Shown here: piece after piece, positions 12,101-25,559 of the stretch
Position numbering within the stretch: the stretch's first letter is position 1
How the letters are laid out: every line of letters starts with the position of its first letter
Translations under genes and position numbers: made by a program
The notes under the pieces: generated by a model
What the model was told of the DNA's origin: nothing
The model's input: the letters and a program-made list of their open reading frames with translations, nothing else
Database searches by the model: none
Assembly (NCBI GenBank): GCA_005406025.1
Contig: BGZK01001463.1
Span: 84,158 to 148,157 of the forward strand
Direction of reading: 5' to 3'
DNA: 64,000 nt
Source of the DNA: Eumeta japonica
Lineage: Eukaryota; Arthropoda; Insecta; Lepidoptera; Psychidae

Positions 12101-15100
12101 TTGTAAGGGTGCCAACAGAACCCTATTGTTAATTAAAAATTAAAGGGGGTCCTCATACATGTTTTCGAGGTTTTTGCTTGATTTTAATTTTTATTTTTAG
12201 GGTTCCATACCTAAAGAGTACTAACAGGACCCTATTATTAAAGCTTCATTATCTGTTCATCCATCTGTCATAGGGCTGTATCTTTTAAAACGTCATAAGT
12301 AGTTACTTGAAATTTTCAAAAATATGTGTATTATTATGACAATAAATTGTAAAAATAAAATAAAGTCAAAAGTTGAACGCCGTATAACGAACATAACTTT
12401 TTCAGCGTTTTGGTTTGATCTTAATTTTTGTTCTTGTTTCTTTTTTTATATTAACTATTTAAAAAAATATATTGCATTGTGATACAGAACCCTTCAAGTC
12501 CGAATCGCATTTGGCCAGTTTTTGAAAACATCACATTCTTATTATGATTATAGCCATTCTTTCTTGTATAAAATCTAGTACTTAAACATAAAGATTTTGA
12601 CTTTGTACTATTGAAAAACAATTAAAAAATTATACAGCAAAAAAAGGAAGGAAAATTGTACGCAATTGAAATTTGACTTTATAATGTAAAGGAGGTAAAA
12701 GGGGGGTTGAAATTGTATCGGGAGTTCAAGAGTCCTCGATTTAAAGGTTCAGAAATGGGTAAGCATATACTAGACCGAAAATTGATAACATAATTCAATG
12801 ATGATGACGCAGCCGCAGCTAGTATATGTACATACATATATAATGAAAAAAAGGTTTTTTGTCTGGGTATTGCATAAAAGTACTGAACATATTGGTATGG
12901 GACTTTGACCGTCGACGCGGTATCGTTTGTAGATGGTTATACGCACATTATAATATAAAAAATATAAAAGCATGATAGTATGGATGTTTATCATATGCTG
13001 ATGGCTGGACAGATTGTAATCAAATTTTATATAGAGACAGATTATGTTCTCAAATAGGCTATAAGATTTATATAATGAGATTGTTATATAACAAGATTAC
13101 TTTATATGTAAAAAAAAAGGTATAAATACCAATTAAAATGGTAATCTGATTTGAATTCCAATTTATTTAGTATCTCATTTAATTTGCTTGAAATATTATT
13201 CCAGAGATCATGTGAATGTGATAAAAATGAAAACAGTGCAGTCAAATGAAGCGTCATATGATGTGAATAGCGAAACTCTGAATCTTTGTTGTGAACTTGT
13301 ATAATATTGTAATAAATATGAGTAAACAAGACCATTACAATGTAATAAATTAGTTAATTGTTATCAGTATTTAAAAAAGCGCCCCACAATTTATTTATGG
13401 ATGATATGGATGGAGGGAATGCCTCTTTATAACCTTGTTATTTGCCTTTCAAATAACCAAATATTAATTGAAAAAGTCCATGTTACTCGCTTGCGCTTAC
13501 TCAATCACTAACATCCAGGTCAAGGACCAAGATTGGTATCAAGATGATATGGAATAGTGAAATCAGAAATGATATGGATATCTGAATTGTAGTCTAAATG
13601 ACAATTGACATAGTGAATGGGTAATATTGAAAATCAAAGGATTCCTTCTACGCACATTCGAATGAGACATATTTGAAAGATTAAAAAAAAACAATTATTC
13701 TTGAATGTCAATTTACGCCCATTTTACGCCCGAAGTGGGCGGGTAACGCTAGTATTCAATATACATAGAATAATTACCTTATTCGAAGCGAGGACAACAC
13801 CGTCACCACTTCGCACGCGCCGATCCATTTTCGCGTGTTATGCAGTTTGCAGCCCAGCTGTTCAGAACCCTGAAAGAAACATGTCTTTCAATTAAGCAAT
13901 CCATAATAAATATTATAGGTCACACGCAAGATATTGGAGAGTAGACATGTCTAATTTAATCAATAAGGAGTTTTTAAATTATATACCCAGTACACGAAAG
14001 AAATCTGGAATTATAATCGCTTTAATTTCTTTGGGGACTTTCTATATGAAAATATTGTATAATATATAAATGTCATACTAATGGCAGGTCGTTAGGCTCT
14101 GTACAGCCTACTTGGACAGGACATATCTTTTCGCTTTTAGAAAGATATTAAAGACAAAATTCTTTCCTTATTTCCACATTAATAAATTGTGATATTAATA
14201 AGAAATACTTATTATATAAGCATTGCTTAAAACTAATTAAATACATTTATTGTCTAAGGTGCGATTAATGATTGCCACGAGGAATAGATTGTTTTAGAAA
14301 AAAAAGATTAAAAACATTTTCAACTTTAATACATTATCGCATGAAATAATTAAACATTATCATTTAATTAATCCCATTTTTAACATTGGAATGGGATGTA
14401 ATATGGTTAGAGCAGCATATAGTAAATTATGCACTGCCCATATTACTGACGATAGAAGCTTTCCTTACTTGAGTATCGAAGCCCATCTGCCAAGCCCTTT
14501 CGACTAAAAGCTGTAATTTGGGTATAGAGGGCACGGCGGGGCTACGCGGGTCGTCGCCCTCCCACGCCGCGCGCAGCAAAGCTGCATATTTCTCATTGCG
14601 CACTAGCGATGACAGAACCATTTGCATATTCCTGAAATATATTTTATGAAATAAGTATTCAAAATAAGAATTGGATTACTTCATGTGATTCACAATAGAT
14701 ATTGAACAAGGTCAATAAGAGACTACTATGTGTCTATTTCTATTAAAAATTCATTTCGGAATTTGGTTTTTGGTCAGGTTTAATTTTCATCTCTCAACAT
14801 ATTATTAAAAGGGCATCTATTAGTCAATGATGTTTTTTTTACATATGTTCTAAGATGTGTCTTCAGATGGAGTATTGTGATTGAAAAATTGTAAATTGTG
14901 TAACAGGCCTATGTTTGTTCATTTGTGAACGAATTTTTTCACCTGTAACCACAACCCCAGCCGCGGTCGCCATAAGTGCTCGCGTAGTGGTCAACTCCAC
15001 TACACAAGTACGTCTTGATTATAGAAGAGTTCTGGGTGTTCAATTGGGCTATCTTTTCTAATAGGCCTGAAAAGATGAAACAACATATGACAAAGTGTAT

Positions 15101-18100
15101 TCATTATTGGTTGTATAACAATTGTCAGTTGTATAACATTATTGGTTGTATAACATTATTGGTTGTATAAGATTATTGGTTGTATAACATTATTGGTTGT
15201 AAAACAATTATAGGTTGTATAATATTATTGGTTGTATAATATTATTGGTTGTATAAGATTATTGGTTGTATAACATTATTGGTTGCATTTACATTATTGG
15301 TTGTAAATATTTAGTCACAGTCCTTTTTGCTGCAACAACACACTTGTTAATTGTATAATCTTAGAGACAATAAAAATTGAAGAAAATATGCTTCCTTCTA
15401 TTTTTTTCTTTAATAAGTAAATCTTAAAATTGGCTTAGAAAGAGCAAATTAGTTTCTTTAATATAGAATTTTTATATTGACAACTAAACAGTATTAGCAA
15501 AATAAAATCTTGAATAATATTCGTAACACTTTTATAATAGTAAAATATCCACAGCACCTGTAGTTCTAGAAGATCCGTCATCTCTGCCGGCTGCCGATGC
15601 CTTCTTCAAACCGATGCTCCTCTCGTAATAACCTGCCACGGACAGGGCGCCGCTGTAGACCGCCCTACGCAGCCCGCTGGCGGTGCGGCCTGTGTAACCA
15701 CCATCTTCTTCTTCCTCCATACCATATTGAGCCTACAAGTTTTAGACATTTTTAAGTCTTTAACACTTTAGGAACTGTTAAAGAACATAGATGAAGACTC
15801 TCAAGGAGATAACAGGAAGTAAACTGCCCATATAAAACTAGTACATGACTAGAATTAAAATCCTTTTCTAGCAGTGGTCAATGGTGGTCATTTTAGCACC
15901 ATCATGCTAAATTATAATTCAATTCATTTCATTTCACATTAAATTATAATTCAATTATTTTCATTATATTACTACAACTACATTAAAAACAATATTAAGT
16001 AGACTTTTGGAAAGTGAAATAAAAATAACACAAATATTGTACTGCTCCATGAAAAATTTTAAGAGAAAGCTTTAATAAGGTTTTTATTGATATTTCTCAA
16101 TTACTTAACATTTTCAAAATGGATACTATGAATGTTGAATGGACCTGTGTTCCGTAGTGTATTGGCTTTCTCCTTTCAAAAGCTTCTTTTTTTAATACGA
16201 TTGCATGCTTCATAATATGGTTAAATATATGTAAGAAATACTGGCCTTTTTCATTTAAATTTAGTAAAGAAAGAAATAGAAAAGTTGGAGATTTCAATCA
16301 GCTTTATTTAGATAATGTTTTACTACAGCAACATCTTACTACAATAGATGTTGCTGTTATCAGCATCGGATTCCGCTTGTTTGTTTCAAAATGCGTGGAA
16401 GTGGTTGTTTACATTATCTGTAAATTTTGATCAGTCAGAACATTGTAAAAAATACTGGATATTTGTTTGTTTATATCAGATGTAAACACGTTTATGACCT
16501 TTTTAATAATTGAGGATGGCATATTTATGACATTTTGCATTTAAGAAATTTGTAAACCAGTTGTACATGAATATATATAGAGAAATGAGAGCATTGGGAA
16601 TCGGTGTCATCTTGGCAATTAGTGTTGAGTGAAGTATGATCAATAGTGAATCTTAGGTATGAACACTTAAAAGCGTTTTAGTGATTCCCTAGTGTCATCT
16701 GTTTTCCTAAGTGCTTTCGGAAATATATAGTTAATTCTTTTTATTTTTTTGAAGTGTTAAGTTATTTCAAAATATAGATTTAGTATTTCAAAATTCCTTC
16801 TGGGAGAACATTACAGTTATATATTCTTTAAAAGGAAAAACTGTGGCAAACAGACGAACTATCTATATTATGGTGCAAGACATTAAAAAAATTAAAAACA
16901 ATTTGCTATTTACTCTCAGCAGTTGGAATTCTTGTTCTTCCCTACTCCTCTGCGCCTCCAGGTCTGCATGAGAACGCGAGGACTCCGCACAACCTGCGCC
17001 ATCCTCACCGCGCTCAAAGTGCTCTTCGATGTGACGAATCTGATAAGTAAAAGAACAGTTGGAGTTACAACCGAAAATTCTATATAGGAAAATAATAACA
17101 AAAGGATTATGTAATTTTTGTACATATTTAAAATTACATTTTCGTTTAGGTGCCCCATTATTGTTTTTCTTTTTATTAGTTTATTTACCAAAGAGATGTC
17201 TGAACTGAATCAAATATATATTCTACAGAATTAGTGTTTATATCAACAGTACAACAAAAAAATATTCACCAATTCATGTTGCGACAACGGCAAAGGCTGG
17301 CAGCAGATGGGACAGTCGCTCACTGGACTCTCTTCCATCATCATCACTTCATCCGATGATGATGCATTGTCCAATTGTTCCTACCAAAAGTAGTATTTAA
17401 AATTATCATATGTTACATTATTTATACATATAAGGATTTTTTACTTTCTATTTCATTAATTATTTTTTAGTTTATTCAAATTGGTAATTAACTTACATAA
17501 CAATAATAAAAATTATATTAAATAAATTAATTTCAAATCTGTTTTCCTAAATGAATCAATAAACAAATGTGACTTATATACATAGTTTGAATTTGTACAA
17601 TGTCAGATAGATATTTTGCAATTTGCTTGATATTAATTGAATTTTATATAGTTTTTGTGGAGTAGTTCCGTGAAAGCAATTGACTTACATTTTTCTGTGG
17701 ACTCAATATATCTTTGTGATCTACATTGACATGTAGTTCTATATCCGAACCAGATACAAATGTTTTATCACATATGGGACATTGATAATTTGAGCCGTGT
17801 GCCGTGGGGGAAATGGCCATGGCATTAGTCAGTCCTATTGTTGGATTGTCCGTTGCAGTTGCCGTTGTCAAATTGGAGTTGGAGTTTGGATTCTCAACTA
17901 CTGATGGAGATGTAAGATCGAAGTGTGCTCTGTTGATGTGTTCTTCTAATTTCTGCGGACAGTTTGATGTGAACTCGCAGAGCAGACACTGGAAGGAAAA
18001 TTGTAATTTAAGTATAGATTTGTAAAACGATGAAGCACAAGCAACAATATAAATGTTGATACAATCATTAGTAGACATAGAAATTAAAAGGATTAGACAG

Positions 18101-21100
18101 AATATGATTTAAACTTTTTTTAATTAACATTTAAATGAACATGATTTTGAATTGTTCAAACAATACAAACTATAAAAACAAAATTGCAAGGTTAAAAAAA
18201 AATTACACACTTCTTTGACGTTTATATAAACATATATAAATTGGGGAAATTAATTTTTTTTTTCATTTATTAGTGATTGAGACATCTTTATTTTTTTTAT
18301 CATAATATGTCACATTAAAATAAATATAAATATTTTTACTGCTTCTTCTATGCAGTCCTGGTACTCGGTTGAATGTTTATGGACGATCGAGGCATGTTTA
18401 TTTTTTTTTAACAGATTATACCATATTAAATTAGTTATAAAATAAATGTTTTGAACAGCTTCATTCATTGAAAATTAATGGACGACAGACACATTCTTTA
18501 TCAGAATACACCACACACCCACATTAAATAAATGTTTTGTACTGTTTCCTGTACATCTTATCTTAGTCTTAAGAAACCCAATTATGTTTAACATCGGCGC
18601 GTTACATGCAATAAACTCCAATCAGGTTTTCTTAATGCGCCAAAAGAAATGTTCAATATCATATATATATATGTATATATTATATAGTATTGAAGTTCAG
18701 AACTCATCAGTTTTTAAGAAATCAAGTATAAAAATTTTTACATATAAAAAACCTAGAACCCAGAAAACTGAAAAATGGAGAGGAATTTTTAGGTATTCTG
18801 TATGTCTGTTTGAGCTCATCTCTAAAATTACTAGTGAGATTTTAATGCGTTTTTCAGGACAGACAGGCTTGGCTTGGTGCAGAATTTAGATTTTACTTCA
18901 CTTAAATCAATGTCAAAAAAAAAATTACCATCAAAAATCTAGCCTGAAAAGTTACAAGATAAATAGTAATTACTAACGTCGTCTAACGACTTACAGAAGT
19001 CACAACAGGAACAAACAACAATGTTCAAAGAAAAAGAAAATAAAACAAAAACCTACACTCGACCTTTTGATCATGAAGCGCTCAACTTTTTAAAAAAGGG
19101 GGGGGGGGATATTGAGAACAAGACCAAAGTCGAAACCGGATGTAGAAGAGGAATCTGAATCAACAGCATCACCGCAATCAATATCATGCAATATAAAAGA
19201 TGATGAAATATATTCTATTTACACGCGGGCGAAGCTACGGTAAGTACAAAGTACTGATACTATAAAGTACTGATCAGATATTTCTAAAGCGCCACAAGAA
19301 GTGTAACTTCAAAAAAATTGTTAAAAGTAAAATCATAGACATTTTACTTCCAGACCATGGGCATATAGAATAAATGATATTCTAGTAAATATTTAATTTT
19401 TTAACCTGAACAGTAGGACTAGAAGCAGATTTCTTTGGTGTATTAGGTTTCAATTTCAGTGCTAATTGAGACCTAAGTGGCGAACCTTGTCCAGCTCCTG
19501 TCATACACATCTGAAAATTGGAAAAATACATATTACTTGCATCATTAAAAATAAATTCTTTTGGAAATATTTAAGAATGTTTTCACTCATCTACAAAATA
19601 AAACATTAAACATGAAAATTCATGGTATTAAATTTGTACCTACTTTATTTTTACTTGGTGATCCTTCGTAGTTGTTTGCCTGACTGGATTGCGTTCCTGC
19701 AATCAATGACATTTTGATTAATAAGGGCCTCTCTTCATGCTCATTTTGATAACTTGGATGTCATTAGATGTCAGTGTACTATAAAAATGATATGTATTAA
19801 TATGGTGCTAATTATACCAATAATACCATTAAAAATGGTTGCAAATCAAACTTGGTCGGACATTAACTATTTAACTTCACTAGCCTCTAAATATTATATT
19901 AAATATACAAAATTTATAAATAGTTAATTTTTTGAAACATAATCTACATTGAACTAAGTAGGATAGTATAAATGTTGTTAGTAGTTAAAAAAATCATTAT
20001 ATTACTGTATCCATACTTCTATAAAACTTGAAATTTTGAAAAAAAAATTGAAAATAATTACAATAAGTATTTTTGTAACAAGTAAAGGAATCAAAAGAAA
20101 ATAAATAAGTTCGAGTACAGGTACTGCTAGCCTTTTTTTAGTTTTTTAACACGCTTTTATAAGTTTGTTTTAATTCTACCTCTTATTCTGTGATGCCATA
20201 AGTCTACATTGAAAAAGAACATGGCCGCGTATCAAAAATTTACCTCTTTTTTCTTCTCCATTTACTAAAGCTTTGGTTTCATTAGAATTCTCTCGACTTT
20301 TAACCTTTTTCGGTGTTTTTGGCACAACTCCATTATTGATATTGATATTTCTTGGACCATAGTTTAGATTGATATTTTTGGGTGATCTGGAAATTTCTTC
20401 GTGATCACTCCCTAGACTTCCAGAACAATCTTTGAAACTATCACGATCTCGGAAACCATTTTGACAATAGTTAATATTATTTTTAGAAATTGCTCCATTA
20501 TGGACCGAAGTTGATGAATGGTCTGGACTATGCCAACCGTTGATAGATCCAGGTGTGTTATAGCTACAGCTGTCAGTCGTCATTCTGGAGTCCTCATCGA
20601 AACTGTAATAGATTTTTTTATTAGTATATCGAATTGAATAGATAACTTAAAGTCTATTAGTGTTGCGGTCAACTTGGGACACATAACCATTTTTAAATTT
20701 TTGAATTTCAGTTCAGTATCAGTTAGTCAAGAATTATTTATTTTATTATAGTACACTCCCTATCTCATCGACAATCAGTTTTTGGCAAATACTTCCAATG
20801 TACAGACAGAATGGTTCTACAATTTCATTATGATTTTGAATGAGTTATTTTAACAATTTTGAATTATAAATCTTAAAGTTAAGTGAATGTGCAATGCGTC
20901 TTCTCACATCTCTAGATTATGTTAGAAGAGTAATTGTAATTTGCTATCATTTTCAAATTTTTCTCAAGTATAATTGTTTATATTTTATATTATTTGAATA
21001 GTTTATTTTGATTTGTGTTTTTGCAAGCGTTTGTTACATGTGTTTAAGTTATTTGATTTGTATGATTAATCAAATTGTAATATGGAATACCAATGGACAA

Positions 21101-21771
21101 GATAAAGGTGATTTGCATCTGCTTTACATTAGTTTATGACACAAGTAGATAAAGAACACAACATAAATAGTTTCTATTACTGTTCTAATAAAATTTATAG
21201 AAAAAATGCTATTGATTACTTAAGAAATCAGTTGTACTTACAATTAAAAGTTTGTATTATACTAACAGTATTTGTCTTTGATTGATGACCCTGGCACAAC
21301 TTAAGAATGACATTAGAAATATATCTAATATTATCAGTAGTTTGTATTGCATTAAAAATGGCTTTCCCAATCATTACCAAAAAGCTTATTTGTCAATTAT
21401 ATGAATACTAAAAGCTTTTAAAAAAGAATATGCATAATTTACAAATGGCATATTCATGTAAATGGTTTACAAACATTTATAAAGACATATGCAGTCCTTT
21501 TCATGGTATTATTTCAGGGCACAACTGTTATTACTTACCTAGGACTCTGATCATCGATAAAGGCCATAAGTTCTCGTTCAGGTGTCAAGTAATGTAAATG
21601 TGCTCTCTGTACATGTCCTACTAATTGTGTTTGAGGTACAGTGCAATCACAGAATGGGCAGTCTGGTCGACCAGCCATATGAGCTTCCAAAGTGTGAGTC
21701 CTCATGCCTTCGTCTGTTAGACCCTCGGCGCCACATAGTTCGCAAGTATAAGGGAAAGGGCTGCTCGACAT
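9200..21771 (-). CDS. ZUP1: ZUP1/ZUFSP-like zinc-finger ubiquitin peptidase (C78 family), complete, 15 coding exons
   Basis: Coding exons in transcript order: 21539-21771, 20244-20602, 19644-19696, 19406-19510, 17689-17988, 17270-17380, 16914-17039, 15558-15732, 14943-15066, 14469-14631, 13778-13869, 11750-11880, 10407-10495, 9651-9791, 9200-9235. All junctions are GT/AG, the phases agree, and the sum is 2238 nt (745 residues plus stop). C2H2 fingers: C10/C13/H26/H31, C38/C41/H53/H58, C251/C254/H267/H272, C320/C323/H336/H341, C373/C376/H390/H394. An acidic Glu/Gln-rich helix follows (about 408-440), then the C78 peptidase: Cys526 in DRGWGCGYR, His659 in LQHQGHSRT, Asp680 in LVLDPSHAPAQ, ending in SVRIP. 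Human ZUP1 is a Lys63-chain-specific deubiquitinase linked to genome stability. All catalytic residues are present, so activity is expected. It is longer than human ZUP1 (578 residues), mainly through a Ser/Asn-rich linker at about 75-250. The start is the first ATG after an acceptor and leads directly into finger 1. Confidence 0.94.
9297..9347. repeat. imperfect hairpin in the last ZUP1 intron
   Basis: CTAGCA at 9297-9302 pairs with TGCTAG at 9342-9347. The inner arms TATCTTTATA and TATAAAGATA also pair, around an (AT)n core. It may be a remnant of a small inverted-repeat element. Confidence 0.5.
12085..12525. repeat. moth-type dispersed repeat (gttcc ... cttggcc family)
   Basis: Contains ggttccatattgtaagggtg, a second gggttccatacctaaagagt followed by aggaccctattatt, a 'ctgttcatccatctgtcat' stretch and the end cgaatcgcatttggccagttt. 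I recall this arrangement from widespread lepidopteran repeats. It sits in the ZUP1 intron between exons 11750-11880 and 13778-13869. A short related end lies at 10795-10850 (aaactggccaaggtggtagtcg). No coding capacity seen. Confidence 0.55.
12815..12960. repeat. dispersed repeat shared with 40745-40870
   Basis: The stretch from catatataatgaaaa to tttgtagatggtta is clearly alignable with 40755-40865, where the same landmarks occur in the same order (catatataatgaaaa, ggttgtctctg, atgggactgggacc, tttgtagatggtt). Its boundaries are not clear. A similar terminal motif (cccgaagtgggcgggtaacg) follows at 13728-13747. Confidence 0.55.
15103..15308. repeat. 17-bp minisatellite, about 12 copies, in a ZUP1 intron
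   Basis: Tandem units of ATTATTGGTTGTATAAC with single-base variants (final C changed to G or T, and a few one-base insertions). The array lies wholly in the intron between exons 14943-15066 and 15558-15732, only about 37 bases upstream of the exon carrying the catalytic cysteine. Confidence 0.92.
16325..16357. repeat. perfect 12-bp-arm hairpin
   Basis: ACAGCAACATCT (16325-16336) and AGATGTTGCTGT (16346-16357) are perfect reverse complements separated by 9 bases. It lies in the ZUP1 intron between exons 15558-15732 and 16914-17039. Function unknown. Confidence 0.75.
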
Positions 21772-21780
21772 TTTTGCAAT
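21772..21780 (-). other. 5' UTR end of the first coding exon of the ZUP1-like gene
   Basis: On the minus strand ttttttccag precedes nine untranslated bases and then the ATG. The start codon therefore sits just inside an internal exon, so at least one non-coding leader exon lies upstream. Confidence 0.6.
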
Positions 21781-22257
21781 CTGGAAAAAAGATTATAATA
21801 AATAAAGTTTTCAACAATTTTTTTGTCTTATATTATCATAAACATGGAATATCAAATTTCTCTGGCTATACGATGTTCATCTATTATCCTACTTTTTTGT
21901 ATAAGTCCCAACTTCTTTACATTTAAGATATAATCTAGCATTTATAATAATTTGACCTAAGTATCACAAAATAAGGATATAATACAGTCAAAAATAATTA
22001 TTAACTACTTGTTACATTAATCACTTAATAGTTGAATAAAGTTAAATATAAAGTTAAAAATCGATCAATCGGGATATTAGTATAATGTAAATGTAGAAAA
22101 AATAAATGATACCAAAATTGAGCAATGTTTTACCACTTCGATACCTTGAGAAAAGATCAAAAATTTATCATATATACGTTCGCATAGAAATAGCATGAAA
22201 AGCATTCACAAAACGCTGGTTGGTTATTAGGTTAGAGTGTCAAATCGATAAAATTAC

Positions 22258-22313
22258 CGCAGTTTTGTTTTCATGGGGTCACAGCCATTCACGGCTCTAT
22301 TAAAATCTTCACA
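22258..22313 (-). other. candidate internal 5' leader exon of the ZUP1-like gene
   Basis: On the minus strand gatttacag precedes 56 bases ending CTGCG followed by gtaatt. It contains one ATG (CCCATG) which, if spliced to 21780, would open a short frame out of register with the main start and ending at a stop inside the first coding exon. Splice-site grade evidence only. Confidence 0.3.
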
Positions 22314-22680
22314 CTGTAAATCATGTTATTAGACATTATTATCGTCAAAGTTAGCCAATATAAAGTAATACAATATTCAGTAAAATAAATTAAAAAACTC
22401 AAATCCATGTACTAACATCAAAATTGAATTCTGAAGTTTATTGTCAAAATAAATCCAGCTGTTTTCTAACTTCCGATCACAACACTATCTAATTAATACG
22501 TAAATATAATTAAAGCTCATTGAAAGTAACATTTTTGTTCAAAAAACATATGTACAATAAATATATGCAAAAGTCTGTTACACAGCCGCCATTGATGGTC
22601 ATTCATGAAATAAAATGAATAGGGTGGGGGTGGGTGTGTACGCATGCGTATACAATACGGATGGCGGGAAAATTACTTAC

Positions 22681-22745
22681 GGGAATTTTAAGTTATTTAT
22701 GACATGTCGACTTGCAACTTAACACGACATAGGGTTATGCAATTA
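22681..22745 (-). promoter_or_regulatory. candidate first exon and promoter area of the ZUP1-like gene
   Basis: A consensus minus-strand donor (CCC then gtaagt) ends a possible leader exon at 22681. Downstream on that strand, at 22620-22680, is a GC-richer patch containing cgcatgcg. The transcription start is not visible and the upper bound is a guess. Confidence 0.3.
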
Positions 22746-22749
22746 TAAT

Positions 22750-25330
22750 TTAATTTTTTATTTCCTTTGATTTCTTTTTGTTATTTTAGGAACGTAGCTG
22801 GAAATAAGTTAACGAAGTTCTACAATTTTGAATTATTTTAATTTATTTCAAGAGGCTGTTAGTCCTCGTTAGCGTATAAAAAGTAGTAAAATTATATTTT
22901 CGTAACACTCAGTTGGCTAGATTCTGTAGGTACTGATCACTGAGTAAGATGAATTTAATAAATAAAGTTACTAATGTAATCTTTTCAAAGATTCAATATA
23001 ATTTTTTCCCTACTGTTTGTACTTCTCTATGATTAATACGACAGCTTAATTATATGTACTATTTCAAGTACTATTATGCTATTTGTATATTTACAGAGAA
23101 TAGGTAATTTTTAACGTTATCATATATTTTATTTTGCAAATAAACATAAATTTTCGTTATATAAAAATGTATCAATACTTCTTTCTCTTTTAACATTTAC
23201 GCTAACTTCAGAATCACGAAGGCATAACTAGCTAGCCTAACAATTGTTGTTCTTCCTTTTCCGGTAGGTGGCGTGAACGTTAAGTATAAGTTCGCGTGGT
23301 AAAAGAATGAATTTATTTACTATTTATATCAAGGCCTGACGTCCGTCGCTGACACGTACGCTAAAGCTCAGAAAATATTTTTTATGTTCTAATACATTTG
23401 TTTATCAATTTTTAAGATGATTTAACTATTCCGAAGTTGTTTGTTGCATTGCAATGCCATCTATTGGCAAGTTGTAGCAAATTACAAAGCAAAAAAAAAT
23501 TCTCTGCTTTAGAATATCCATTAATTTAAATGGCGATCGGTTGAGCGGTGTAAAACTTGATGTGGTACAGTTCCATCCAATGGCAAGTTACAACAAAGAT
23601 AGCATAAAGATATCCACGAACAAATACTTACATATGCCTATCTCCGTGGTGATCGATTAAACAGTGATGTATTGTATCGGCCTTGGATATACTTTAACAT
23701 CCATTTGTATATATATATATATATATATTCATAGATTTTCATAACATTTTTACATTTGTCATTTATACAGTTGTATATCTGTTAAGGAAAAATGTTATGA
23801 ATGTGTCACGCGTCGCTAACTTGTTGTTTAGTTACGAATAAGTATACATATGAAGTTAGATTGAACGAGTTGTAGATTATGATTTTGTCTGCAATTTCTT
23901 CTCTATTCATATTCATAGAAATCTATGGTTACAATACTGAAACTTAAATCTCCTTGACATTTAAAAACTTGCTCAAAATAAAGAGCAAAAAATGAAGATA
24001 TAAAGAACGACTTCAAATTGTACATGTGCTGAATTTGTAATTTTTCCAGTTGATGTTTTTTCACCATTGGTAATGGTACTTAGCGTCGCTAGCAAAGTGC
24101 ATAATACCTATATTATTATATTATATGGTAACACCTATCAAAGAGGTCTATTTGTAAAATGAAACATTAATAAAATTGTTCAGATTGTCAATGAATGCGC
24201 ATCTAAGAATTTTTAAGAATACCCATCTCAACTTCAGTTCTTTTTATTATACATACTAAACTTGTTTTAAATAAAGTATTAGTTTTCCGTAACTATCTTG
24301 AATTCAATTGATGAAATTTTTTACAAAGGTAGTCATTTATTTATTATAGTAAGGTTTGTAATTTTCCTTTTAAAATACGACAAAGATTTTTATAATATAC
24401 TGCTGATTACTGAATGCAAAAGTAAACATCACTGAGAACTTTATTTTGTACATTTTATGTACCGTATAAAAAGATTTAATGGTCTTTAAAAGATATAAAA
24501 GAAAAAACATTGATGTATAATATTAAAGAAAACAACCAAAATTTAATAATCAATGATTTTACAAATACCTGTAGAAATTACTAAGCAGAAAGATGTTAGA
24601 TAATCAATATTAAATTAAAATCCTTCCAAAACAACGTCCATAAAATTAGATATCATTTTAAATAAAATTGTCATTTTCCATTCAATATGAAAGTTGTCCT
24701 ATTTTCAAAGTTTGTATTTCGTACGTCAAACTCATTAAGTTCTAAACAGAAAAAAATAAGTAAGGTAAGCTTATAATAGTTCGGCTGTGAATTTGTAGAA
24801 ACAATTTATTACGCAGGGGCGGATTTCAAAATTCATGGCGAGAAATTCAGTGACGTTCTTGTACAACCCCTAGTATGACGTATCAACGTGTCTACTCCTG
24901 GTACATTAATGATATTTCGTGACCACAGACGGGCGTTCGGCTAGTGCTCTTCATCAACGACCATCGCTCTGTACGTCTGTGGAGACGACTTAATAGCAAA
25001 CACTCCTCGTGTCCAGAGGGCGAGCTGATGAGATAGTTCCAAAAGATTATATAGGTCAATCCGGAAAAGTCATCTATCATATAACTAAATTACGGCAAAA
25101 GAAAGAAGGTACCAATTGAGCACTACGGCACTACAAGTATTCGAATGTTAAATGCATCCATAACGTGGCAATATAGTTATAAATATTAGGGTGTCATGGT
25201 TGATAATGCAATCTTGAAATGTAATTTTAAGATTTCATTACAAGCATTTTATCTATTTATCTATTACAAATGAAAATCAAATGTCACATGTATGGAAGAG
25301 CATCACTCGAGAAAAGCTCGGCCAATTTGG
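22750..25330. other. intergenic AT-rich DNA, nothing recognised
   Basis: No gene seen. It holds a short (TA)n tract at 23708-23728. The 62-codon minus-strand frame at 24892-25080 is in a GC-richer patch and was not recognised. Confidence 0.5.
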
Positions 25331-25559
25331 TTGATTCTTTTTTTGTTGTGTTCCAAATTGTCAGGACAAAGTTTGTATGAAAGAAAATAACGCTTTATAT
25401 ATGTCCGTCTGTCCGTTTGTCCGGGGTGTCTTGGGAACGGCTACATGGATGACTATGCGACTTTTACTGGAAAGTAGAGGAGCTTACTAGGCCACTTTTA
25501 GTTACATATTATCGCGATATTTTTAGGGTTCTCCGCATGGAAAAAACCCATAAAAATTG

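Noticed and set aside
15103..15308. CRISPR-like regular repeat
   Set aside because: The units abut without unique spacers. It is a minisatellite in a eukaryotic intron.
24892..25080. 62-codon minus-strand frame
   Set aside because: No recognisable motif on either strand; probably an eroded repeat.
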